DNA of 7,246 bases from an uncultured Atopobiaceae bacterium (GTDB lineage Bacteria; Actinomycetota; Coriobacteriia; Coriobacteriales; Atopobiaceae). Below are positions 1 through 4,428 of the stretch, piece by piece. The stretch is from positions 1-7,246 of the forward strand of contig CALUJT010000116.1 of the NCBI GenBank assembly GCA_944321005.1, written 5' to 3'. The notes beneath the pieces were generated by a model. That model was not told the DNA's origin and searched no databases. It worked only from the letters and a program-made list of their open reading frames with translations. Made by a program: the position numbers and the translations under genes. Position 1 is the first letter of the stretch; every line of letters begins with the position of its first letter.

Positions 1-1555
1 CGCCGGGGATGGCCTCGATGCGGGCGTTGGCGGCGTCGAGCTTATCCTGGGCGGCGGTCACGGCGGCCTCGGCGTCGGCGATGGCCTGGTCGGCCTCGGC
101 CTTGGCCTCATCGCCTGCGTTCGCGACGGCGTCGTCGTAGGCGGCCTGCTCGGTCGCGAGCGCGGCCTCAGCGTCCGTCGCAGCCTGCTTACCTGCGGCG
201 AGGTTGGCCTCGGCGGTTCCGACGGCGTTCTCAGCGTCGGCGAGCTTGCCTTGGGCGGCGCTGACGGCGCCCTTGGCGGAGCTGAGCGCGGCCTGCGCGG
301 AGTTGTTCTGGTCCTGCGCGGTTGCGAGTGCGGACTCGGCGGCGTCGAGCGCGGAGCGGTCGACCGTGGAGGGGTCCTCGGCCTCGGCGCATGCGGCGTC
401 GTAGGCGGCCTTAGCACTGTCGTAGGTGGCCTGCGCGGACGCGAGGTTCGCCGCGGCGTTGTCGGCCGCGGACTGCGCGCCCGGAAGGGCGGCGTTGGCA
501 GCGTCGAGCTCGCCCTGGGCGGAGGTCACAAGGGCGTTGGCGTTAGCCACGGCCTGCTCGAGGCCGGCGATGGCGCCCTGCTTGGTCGCGAGGTCGGACT
601 CAGCGGCGTTGAGCTTGTCCTTGGCGGTGGCGAGGATGTCGCCCTTGATGGCCTCGACGGCGGAGGTGTAGTTGGCGCGGGCGTCCTCGAGCTCGGCGTT
701 GGCCGCGTCGACGGCGCTCTCGAGTCCGGGCAGGGACTCTTCGAGGCTCGTCTTCTCGCCGGTCTTGTCGGCGATCTCGCCGGAGATGCGGTCGACCTTA
801 TCCTGGGCGGCGTCCACGGCGTTCTCAGCGTCCTGCTGCGTCTTGAGTGCGTCGTCGTAGGCCTGCTTGGCCGTCTCGTAGTCACCCTGGAGCTCGTCGA
901 TGTTCGAGGAGTCCAGGAACTTGTCGAGGGCGGCCTGCGCCTCCTCGAGCTTCTCGTTGGCCTTATCAAGGGCGGTCTGCTTGTCGGCGGCGTCCTGCTC
1001 TGCGTCCTCGAGGTCGCCGGTGAGGCCGTCGAGCTCGTCCTGGGCGGCGTCGCGGTCGGCCTGCGCCTTCTCGGCAGCCTCTTGGGCGGCCGTGAGCTGG
1101 TCGACGAGGAGCTTTGCCTGGGTCTCGAGCGCGAAGATGGCGTCGGAGTCGGCGGTGTTATAGGTGTTCTCGGCGTTAGTAACGGCGTTGCCGGCGCTGG
1201 TCTTAGCGCCCTGCGCCTCGGTGTTGGTGGCGTCGGCGGCATTAGCTGCGGCCTGCACCTCGGCGAGGAGCGCCTTGGCCTCATCGAGGGTCATCTTGAC
1301 CTCGCCGTTGGCGGCGGCGATGAGGCGTTGGGTAGCCTCGGAGTAGTTCGTCTCGGCGATGAGGCGGTGGATCTCGTCGGACGCGGCGGTGGTGCCGTCG
1401 GCGGCGCCTGCGGCGATGGCCGCAGCGGGCGCGAGCGCGCTCGGAGCGACCATGGCACCGACAAGGCCGGCAGTGATGACGGGCTTTGCAGAGAAAATAG
1501 GCAGCTTCATCTTCTCACGTTCTTTCATGTGCTTTGGTTGGTACTTGCGCTTCAT
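1..1555 (-). CDS. Secreted alanine-rich coiled-coil surface protein, 3' end outside window
   Basis: This reads from an ATG at 1555 leftwards with no stop to base 1: 518 codons, C-terminus missing. The start is preceded by AAGGAG four bases upstream; in-frame ATGs at 1528 and 1510 lack a comparable site. Residues 1-17 are basic (MKRKYQPKHMKEREKMK). Residues 24-50 are hydrophobic and alanine-rich (PVITAGLVGAMVAPSALAP), and look like a signal peptide with likely cleavage between about residues 42 and 53. The rest is almost entirely A, D, E, K, L and Q with few prolines or aromatics. Recurrent AAQ-x-x-L motifs (AAQDEL, AAQAAL, AAQDKV, SAQGEL, AAQGKL, AAQDKL) indicate a long helical coiled-coil rod. 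Only one Cys is visible. Whether it ends in an LPxTG anchor or another wall-binding domain cannot be seen. I infer a cell-surface stalk or adhesin-like protein; Smc-like annotations would come from composition only. It is divergent from the XRE gene at 1668. Confidence 0.85.
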   Translation of the reverse strand, partial: MKRKYQPKHMKEREKMKLPIFSAKPVITAGLVGAMVAPSALAPAAAIAAGAADGTTAASDEIHRLIAETNYSEATQRLIAAANGEVKMTLDEAKALLAEVQAAANAADATNTEAQGAKTSAGNAVTNAENTYNTADSDAIFALETQAKLLVDQLTAAQEAAEKAQADRDAAQDELDGLTGDLEDAEQDAADKQTALDKANEKLEEAQAALDKFLDSSNIDELQGDYETAKQAYDDALKTQQDAENAVDAAQDKVDRISGEIADKTGEKTSLEESLPGLESAVDAANAELEDARANYTSAVEAIKGDILATAKDKLNAAESDLATKQGAIAGLEQAVANANALVTSAQGELDAANAALPGAQSAADNAAANLASAQATYDSAKAAYDAACAEAEDPSTVDRSALDAAESALATAQDQNNSAQAALSSAKGAVSAAQGKLADAENAVGTAEANLAAGKQAATDAEAALATEQAAYDDAVANAGDEAKAEADQAIADAEAAVTAAQDKLDAANARIEAIPG

Positions 1556-1605
1556 GGCACTCCTTCGACGTCGGGCTCCCCCGTATTGTGTTCAGGTGGT
1601 TAACG

Positions 1606-1627
1606 ATTAAGAACCATGGTTAATAAT
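1606..1627. promoter_or_regulatory. Imperfect palindrome between divergent genes (candidate operator)
   Basis: The half-sites ATTAAGAACC and GGTTAATAAT flank a central AT and match at 8 of 10 positions. The central AACCATGGTT (1612-1621) is perfectly palindromic. A TGGTTAA motif occurs at 1597 and again at 1617, 20 bp apart, about two helical turns. The palindrome overlaps the proposed -10 box of the coiled-coil gene. A dyad in an AT-rich gap next to an HTH gene is a typical autoregulatory operator layout, but binding by the adjacent XRE proteins is inference. Confidence 0.35.
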
Positions 1628-1650
1628 AACAAACCAAGGTCGCATTACAA
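1623..1650 (-). promoter_or_regulatory. Candidate promoter for the coiled-coil protein gene
   Basis: On the minus strand TTGTAA (1645-1650) is followed after 16 bp by TATTAT (1623-1628). The -35 matches 4 of 6 and the -10 matches 5 of 6 of the vegetative consensus. Transcription would start near 1616 and give a leader of about 60 nt before the ATG at 1555. Confidence 0.45.
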
Positions 1651-1655
1651 GCAAT

Positions 1656-1661
1656 TACGCT
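1656..1661 (+). promoter_or_regulatory. Possible leaderless -10 box of first XRE gene
   Basis: TACGCT (TAnnnT type) ends six bases before the ATG at 1668. No Shine-Dalgarno sequence is present in front of that ATG, so a leaderless transcript would explain how it is translated. No convincing -35 box is visible, so the call rests on spacing and on the parallel with the gene at 1924. Confidence 0.25.
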
Positions 1662-1667
1662 CGTGAA

Positions 1668-1883
1668 ATGGACAAGACGGAGCGCCGAGAGCGGCTAGGA
1701 AACAACATCAAAAAGAGGCGAATCGCTGCGGGCCTCACCATGCGCCAGTTCGCGGACATGGCGGGGACCTCCCACACCTACCTTTGGCAGGTGGAGACGG
1801 GGCGCGTCGGCATCGGGTTCGACATGCTCTGCAAGTTCGCCGACGCCCTCGGCATCGAGGTTCGCGAGCTCATCGACTTTTAA
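1668..1883 (+). CDS. XRE-family HTH transcriptional regulator (first of tandem pair)
   Basis: This is a 71-residue protein consisting of one XRE/Cro-type helix-turn-helix domain. LGNNIKKRR (10-18) is helix 1; LTMRQFADMAGTSHTYLWQVETG (23-45) is the helix 2-turn-helix 3 core with the usual A-x-x-x-G-S/T pattern; FDMLCKFADALGIEVRELID (51-70) gives helices 4-5. There is no additional sensor domain, so it resembles compact phage- or ICE-type repressors and small autoregulators. The ATG at 1668 gives the full domain, with no ribosome binding site in front. It is followed 40 bp later by a paralogue of identical length, matching 35 of 71 positions without gaps. It is transcribed divergently from the surface coiled-coil gene, so control of that gene or of the adjacent accessory block is plausible but unproven. 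Confidence 0.85.
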   Translation: MDKTERRERLGNNIKKRRIAAGLTMRQFADMAGTSHTYLWQVETGRVGIGFDMLCKFADALGIEVRELIDF

Positions 1884-1887
1884 TTGC

Positions 1888-1916
1888 TTGACCCTTCGCG
1901 TGGCGAGTCCTAACCT
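1888..1916 (+). promoter_or_regulatory. Promoter of second XRE gene, leaderless type
   Basis: TTGACC (1888-1893, 5 of 6 to consensus) is followed by exactly 17 bp and then TAACCT (1911-1916, TAnnnT type). Only seven bases separate the -10 box from the ATG at 1924, which places the transcription start at or within a base of the A of the start codon. There is no Shine-Dalgarno sequence. A promoter in the 40-bp gap means the second gene can be expressed independently of the first, as a leaderless mRNA. Confidence 0.65.
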
Positions 1917-1923
1917 CAACCGC

Positions 1924-2139
1924 ATGGACAACAGCACGAGAAGACGACTCCTCGGCCGGAGGATCAGGGCCCTGCGCGTGGAGGCCGGGCTCACCCAGCG
2001 CGAGCTCGCACTCATGGCCGGGACGAGCCAGTCGCACCTGTGGAACATCGAGAGGGGCTCGGTGAACATCAGCTTCGACCTCATCTGCCGCATCGCGGAG
2101 GCGCTGGACGCCCCCGCGCGCGACCTCTTCGACTTCTAG
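1924..2139 (+). CDS. XRE-family HTH transcriptional regulator (second of tandem pair)
   Basis: This is a 71-residue single-domain XRE protein. IRALRVEAGLTQRELALMAG covers helices 1-2, TSQSHLWNIERG covers the recognition helix, and ISFDLICRIAEALDAPARDLFDF is the closing helical bundle. The frame extends upstream to a TTG at 1888, but the promoter occupies that stretch and the paralogue aligns end to end from the ATG at 1924, so I use 1924. Matching residues with the first copy cluster in AGLT, MAGTS, LW, FD and the DF terminus. The recognition-helix residues (SHTYLWQVE versus SQSHLWNIE) differ, so the pair may bind different sites or form heterodimers. Its TAG stop overlaps the stop of the convergent gene in a shared CTAG. 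Confidence 0.85.
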   Translation: MDNSTRRRLLGRRIRALRVEAGLTQRELALMAGTSQSHLWNIERGSVNISFDLICRIAEALDAPARDLFDF

Positions 2140-2366
2140 GCCTCCTCCCCGGCATCGTCTCGAACGGCCTCATCGAGCTCCATGGCGATGCTCGCCGCGT
2201 TCGCTATCCCCGCCACGTAGCCGCGCAGCCACGCGACGTCGCGGGTGCCGCCGTCGTCTGGCGACGAGACGGCGGCGAGCTCGTCGAGCAGGGCGGACAC
2301 CAGCAACCCGTATCCGATCGGCCTCCCCGGCTGAAGTTCCTGCGCGCTGATGCTTGAGTCGACCAT
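2136..2366 (-). CDS. Small hypothetical protein, translationally coupled
   Basis: This is a 76-residue protein I do not recognise. It is acidic and largely helical in appearance, with a hydrophobic core stretch (GYGLLVSALLDELAAVSS, 18-35; DVAWLRGYVAGIANAASIAMELDEAV, 43-68) and a charged C-terminus (RDDAGEEA). It has no signal peptide or metal-binding motif. The ATG overlaps the TAA of the preceding gene by one base (TAATG), a classic translational-coupling arrangement, so the two proteins are made together and may act together. The TAG stop overlaps the TAG of the XRE gene coming the other way. No terminator is visible between the convergent genes. Confidence 0.65.
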   Translation of the reverse strand: MVDSSISAQELQPGRPIGYGLLVSALLDELAAVSSPDDGGTRDVAWLRGYVAGIANAASIAMELDEAVRDDAGEEA

Positions 2367-2707
2367 TAGAGTAACCCCTCCTCATCTGCCTCGGTGTAGT
2401 ATGCGTACTCGGGATAGAAGCCCGGGTCGTCGTACGCCTCCTCGATTTCGCCGACCGTCATGCGCGCCACCTCGCCCCAGGCGTACTGGCCGTTGCCGGC
2501 GAGCATCCACGCCTTGGGCCACCATGCCGGGTACCTCGACCAGACCTCGTCCCAGTCGGACTCGCTCATATAATCGGCGCAGTCGTTCAGCCGGTAGACG
2601 CCCTCGTAGGGCTGGAAGCGCTCGCGTATCCTGCCGCGCAGCTCCGAGCTCACCTCCTCGATCGCCTCGAGGGCGGCCTCGCCAATCGGCACCATGACTC
2701 CGTCCAT
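2366..2707 (-). CDS. Highly acidic hypothetical protein of accessory block
   Basis: This is a 113-residue protein of unknown family. It has about 25 Asp/Glu against 8 Arg/Lys (net near -17) and many aromatics, including five Trp (SDWDEVWSRYPAWWPKAW, 50-67) and a Tyr-rich tail (FYPEYAYYTEADEEGLL). The start ATG at 2707 has AAGGGAG (2714-2720) six bases upstream; that site is part of the ~270-bp leader repeat. An in-frame ATG four codons downstream is less well placed. The gene is first in a two-gene unit, with TAATG coupling to the next gene. The charge resembles DNA-mimic anti-restriction or anti-CRISPR proteins, but no known motif of those families is visible, so the function is open. Confidence 0.7.
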   Translation of the reverse strand: MDGVMVPIGEAALEAIEEVSSELRGRIRERFQPYEGVYRLNDCADYMSESDWDEVWSRYPAWWPKAWMLAGNGQYAWGEVARMTVGEIEEAYDDPGFYPEYAYYTEADEEGLL

Positions 2708-2715
2708 CCGCTGCT

Positions 2716-2984
2716 CCCTTCTCTCGAATCCGCCCTTGCCGGATGCAAGCGCGCTTGCTTCCGGCTTGATTGCCGGATCGCCGGAGGGCGCGGGGCGTCA
2801 ACGGCCTTCGGGAAGCCCGCAGGGCGGTCCCTGCACCGGCGCCGCGCAGCGGCGGCTGTGGAGGGATCCTGCGGACCGTTTACTCCCCGCGCGCAAAGGC
2901 GACAGCCCCGCGGCGCCTGAGCGGGACACGGGGGTGCAGGGGGACGAGTCCTCCTGCCGCGGGGCGCGGGGCGGCGTGAGCCCC
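2716..2984 (-). repeat. ~270-bp hairpin-rich leader element, copy 1
   Basis: This direct repeat matches 3751-4022 in the same orientation. The gene-proximal 63 bp (2716-2778) match at 61 positions, the middle is more diverged, and the distal ~80 bp are again close. It ends inside the ribosome binding site of the gene at 2707, so it is a 5' leader. Hairpins, in minus-strand order: GGGGC with GCCCC (2968-2984, exactly at the repeat edge); a long-range 10-bp pairing of GCCGCGGGGC (2956-2965) with GCCCCGCGGC (2905-2914), adjoining the hairpin GCAGGGGGAC/GTCCTCCTGC (2936-2957), which shares two bases with it; GCCGC/GCGGC (2841-2853); GCAGGG/CCCTGC (2819-2834); and the attenuator-like cluster (2728-2778). 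Substitutions between copies keep the stems. I see no credible protein in it. Confidence 0.8.
2728..2778 (-). promoter_or_regulatory. Mutually exclusive hairpins before RBS (attenuator-like), copy 1
   Basis: In transcript order there are four segments: 1, ATCCGGC (2772-2778); 2, GCCGGA (2760-2765); 3, ATCCGGC (2738-2744); 4, CGGAT (2728-2732). Segment 1 can pair with 2 around a six-base loop. Segment 2 can instead pair with 3, capped by a perfect GCAAGC/GCTTGC stem (13 of 14 pairs over 2738-2765). Segment 3 can instead pair with 4. The 1:2, 2:3, 3:4 alternation is the logic of an attenuator or riboswitch expression platform, and it lies about eight bases upstream of the AAGGGAG ribosome binding site. 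Function is inferred. Confidence 0.5.
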
Positions 2985-3057
2985 GGGAGGCATCGCAGCG
3001 GCCGCAGCAGGACACCATCCCCACCGTCCAACAGCGCTACACATATATATTCGGATA

Positions 3058-3091
3058 GGCCCCGCCCGCTGCGCCTGCTGCGGACGGGGCC
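3058..3091 (-). terminator. Strong GC hairpin after the 214-residue gene (likely terminator)
   Basis: GGCCCCGTCCGC pairs with GCGGGCGGGGCC, giving 12 pairs including one G-U, around a 10-base loop. It begins seven bases beyond the stop codon at 3099-3101. No uridine run follows (TATCCGAATATATA comes next), so it is either a weak intrinsic terminator or a 3'-end stabilising structure. Confidence 0.5.
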
Positions 3092-3098
3092 GACGGCC

Positions 3099-3743
3099 CT
3101 ACGCCTCCCGCGGGCGGGCGCGCCTGACCATCCCGCCGCGAAGGTAGTTGTTCACGTTGTTCTCGTAGCCGATGTCGCCGTACATCGCCACATAGGGCAC
3201 GCCCGTGACATCGAGGCCATTGACCACACGCCCCGGCTCGCCGAACCCGATCACCTCGAATGCCTCGTAGGCACCGCTCACCTGCCGCATATACACGGAG
3301 TCGCCGAGTTCGACCTCGCCGACGGGCACCTCCTCGGCGAGCAGGTAGCCGCCGAGCCGCTGCCCCTCCGGCTGCGCGGCGTCGATGGCGAGGAGCATGT
3401 CGCGAAGCGGGTACTCGTGCTGCTCGTGGAAGCCGTCCCACGGGAGTACGCGCCCGACGACGCGCCAGCCCTCGGTGACGTAGACGCCGTTGTCGCTGCC
3501 GGCCTCGAGCGCCGGGGCGTCGCCCGGGTACGGCCAGATGCCGACGCTGAGCCCGCTGGCCCCCATGAAGTTCCCGACGACCTGGCAGAGGCGGGCCCAG
3601 CCGTAGTCGTCGCACTCCGGGGACCTGAACCCCCGCATGTGGCAGTACTCGAGGAAGCCCTCGACCGAGTCCCTTCCGCCGTTCCAGTGGAGGTAGACCC
3701 CCATGTCGCGCTTGGTGGTGGTGATGACCGCCCTGTTGCCCAT
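3099..3743 (-). CDS. Hypothetical protein of a mobile-element-associated family (MGNRAVIT type)
   Basis: This is a 214-residue protein. The N-terminus MGNRAVITTTKRDMGVYLHW followed by NGGRDSVEGFLEYC and DDYGWARLCQVVGNF (46-59) matches, from memory, a family of uncharacterised proteins carried on integrative and conjugative elements of Firmicutes and Actinomycetota; no function is assigned. The second half (GYLLAEEVPVGEVELGDSVYMRQV, FEVIGFGEP, GVPYVAMYGDIGYENNVNNYLRGG) looks beta-rich. There is no signal peptide or membrane span. I start it at 3743, with a purine-rich GAAGGGAAAGG directly upstream; the frame is open further into the leader repeat, but that extension (MTLLRPRASGTQAG) is composed of repeat sequence. 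It is acidic (28 D/E against about 18 K/R). A strong hairpin follows the stop. Confidence 0.8.
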   Translation of the reverse strand: MGNRAVITTTKRDMGVYLHWNGGRDSVEGFLEYCHMRGFRSPECDDYGWARLCQVVGNFMGASGLSVGIWPYPGDAPALEAGSDNGVYVTEGWRVVGRVLPWDGFHEQHEYPLRDMLLAIDAAQPEGQRLGGYLLAEEVPVGEVELGDSVYMRQVSGAYEAFEVIGFGEPGRVVNGLDVTGVPYVAMYGDIGYENNVNNYLRGGMVRRARPREA

Positions 3744-3750
3744 TGCCTTT

Positions 3751-4022
3751 CCCTTCTCTCGGATCCGCCCTTGCCGGATGCAAGCGCGCTTGCTTCCGGC
3801 TTGAGTGCCGGATGCCCGAGGGCGAAGGAGGGTCAACGGACTTCGGGAAGCCCCGGAGGGGCGGTCCCTGCGCCAATCGCGCGGGCGCGATTTGTGGAGG
3901 GATCATGTGGGCCGGTTGACGTACCGCAGCGCGCAGGGCACAGCCCCGCGGCGCGTGAGCGAAAAACGGGAGTGCAGGGGGATGCATCCTCCTGCCGCGG
4001 GGCACGGGGCGGCGTGAGCCCC
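3751..4022 (-). repeat. ~270-bp hairpin-rich leader element, copy 2
   Basis: This is the second copy of the element at 2716-2984, ending in the ribosome binding region of the gene at 3743. It conserves GGGGC/GCCCC at the outer edge (4006-4022), the 10-bp long-range pair GCCGCGGGGC (3994-4003) with GCCCCGCGGC (3943-3952), and the hairpin GCAGGGGGAT/ATCCTCCTGC (3974-3995). In that hairpin the C-G pair of copy 1 is replaced by T-A. Where copy 1 has GCCGC/GCGGC, this copy has an unrelated but perfect 8-bp stem AATCGCGC/GCGCGATT (3875-3892). It is 3 bp longer than copy 1 through separate +1 and +2 changes, which break any shared reading frame. Confidence 0.8.
3763..3813 (-). promoter_or_regulatory. 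Mutually exclusive hairpins before RBS (attenuator-like), copy 2
   Basis: It has the same four segments as copy 1: ATCCGGC (3807-3813), GCCGGA (3795-3800), ATCCGGC (3773-3779) and CGGAT (3763-3767). The large hairpin spans 3773-3800 and is identical to copy 1, while the 1:2 loop changes from AATCAA to ACTCAA. All three alternative pairings survive, so the arrangement is conserved. A TTGAC motif occurs exactly 17 bases before segment 1 in both copies, but the following ATCCGG is a poor -10 box. Confidence 0.5.
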
Positions 4023-4175
4023 AGATCGCTTTTCCACGGGATTGCATAGAGGCAGCAGTCGGATTTCGGACGACTAGCCATTAATCGCAGCAGCCCTAGC
4101 TATGCCCACCAAACATTCACAGCAAAGCTTCTAGGCAAAAGGCTCCACGTACATTTGGAATGCAATAATCTCGAG
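4023..4175. other. AT-richer noncoding junction
   Basis: No gene is seen here. GC content drops sharply relative to both sides, and stops occur in all frames. It lies between the outer edge of leader copy 2 and the 12-bp repeats beside the tRNA gene. It should contain the promoter for the 214-residue gene if that gene is transcribed from double-stranded DNA, but I find only weak matches (TTGCTG, 17 bp, TAGCTA on the minus strand near 4103-4131). The composition shift is consistent with the end of an inserted element. Confidence 0.5.
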
Positions 4176-4211
4176 TTTTGTTCCTGATTTTGTTCCTAGT
4201 TTTGTTCCTAA
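4176..4211. repeat. Three tandem 12-bp direct repeats TTTTGTTCCTnn
   Basis: The units are 4176-4187 (ending GA), 4188-4199 (ending AG) and 4200-4211 (ending AA). The first ten bases, TTTTGTTCCT, are identical in all three. They end at the T-run of the terminator that follows the tRNA-Val gene. Clusters of short direct repeats at tRNA-proximal ends of integrative elements can be arm-type integrase or excisionase sites; that role is inferred, as no integrase is in view. Confidence 0.75.
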
Positions 4212-4245
4212 AAGAAAAAAGGTCAACCGCCTAAGCCGTTGACCT
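4210..4245 (-). terminator. Rho-independent terminator of tRNA-Val
   Basis: On the minus strand AGGTCAAC pairs perfectly with GTTGACCT around a 10-base loop (stem 4220-4245) and is followed by TTTTTTCTTTT. It starts 10 bases after the tRNA CCA end. This is a textbook intrinsic terminator. Confidence 0.9.
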
Positions 4246-4254
4246 CGAAGTTTC

Positions 4255-4329
4255 TGGTGGGCGTTACAAGATTTGAACTTGTGACCTCTTCCGTGTCAGG
4301 GAAGCGCTCTCCCCCTGAGCTAAACGCCC
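4255..4329 (-). tRNA. tRNA-Val (anticodon GAC), CCA encoded
   Basis: This is a 75-nt cloverleaf. The acceptor GGGCGTT pairs with AACGCCC; the D stem is GCTC/GAGC; the anticodon stem is CTTCC/GGAAG with loop CTGACAC, anticodon GAC; the variable loop is AGGTC; the T stem is ACAAG/CTTGT with loop TTCAAAT; the discriminator is A; and CCA is genomically encoded (4255-4257). All stems are fully paired, so it looks functional. It decodes the GUC/GUU valine codons. The accessory block lies immediately beyond its 3' end, the usual side for tRNA-targeting integrative elements. Confidence 0.97.
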
Positions 4330-4371
4330 TTATGTTGTTCACGCCACATAGGGGACTGCAGCGCGAGGGAT

Positions 4372-4401
4372 ATATTAGCAAGGAACCTCTCCCAAGCGCA
4401 A
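4372..4401 (-). promoter_or_regulatory. Candidate promoter of tRNA-Val
   Basis: TTGCGC (4396-4401) is followed after 18 bp by TAATAT (4372-4377) on the minus strand. Transcription would start near 4365, about 36 bases before the mature tRNA 5' end. The -10 box is good and the -35 box is weak. Confidence 0.5.
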
Positions 4402-4428
4402 GCCCCAATTTGGACTTTTTTCTGAACC

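Noticed and set aside
1529..1555. N-terminus MKRKYQPKH resembling the start of ribosomal protein L34 (MKRTYQP)
   Set aside because: The similarity stops after about eight residues. A hydrophobic signal-peptide region and coiled coil follow, so it is a chance match to a basic n-region.
251..1603. Long plus-strand open frame (450 codons) rich in Gly, Val and Leu
   Set aside because: It is the complement of the alanine-rich coiled-coil gene, whose GCC/GAC/CTC codons leave the other strand open. It has no ribosome binding site, domain or sensible composition.
1888..1923. TTG start that would add 12 residues to the second XRE protein
   Set aside because: The stretch is the TTGACC/TAACCT promoter, it has no Shine-Dalgarno sequence, and the paralogue aligns from the ATG at 1924.
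2798..3031. Small minus-strand ORF in the leader repeat, with a similar ORF in copy 2 (shared GLTPPRAPRQED segment)
   Set aside because: The two copies differ by separate +1 and +2 length changes, so the middle is read in different frames. The changes preserve stems rather than codons, and the start codons lie in unrelated flanks without ribosome binding sites.
2716..4022. Leader repeats considered as an insertion sequence, MITE or CRISPR-like array
   Set aside because: There are no terminal inverted repeats or target duplications at the repeat edges and no transposase. There are only two copies, long and same-orientation, each joined to a gene's ribosome binding site.
3037..4047. 336-codon minus-strand frame spanning the 214-residue gene and leader copy 2
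   Set aside because: It is an out-of-frame, Arg/Pro/Gly-rich shadow of the real gene and the repeat.
2694..4049. Plus-strand 451-codon open frame across the accessory block
   Set aside because: It runs antisense to both leader repeats and to the 214-residue gene, and its open length comes from high GC. The minus-strand proteins have good starts and ribosome binding sites.
4128..4211. Minus-strand frame reading GTKLGTKSGTKLEIIAF, considered as an integrase tail
   Set aside because: Upstream it runs straight into the terminator and tRNA, leaving no catalytic region, and the GTK repeats are just the 12-bp DNA repeats. It cannot be supported as a gene or pseudogene.
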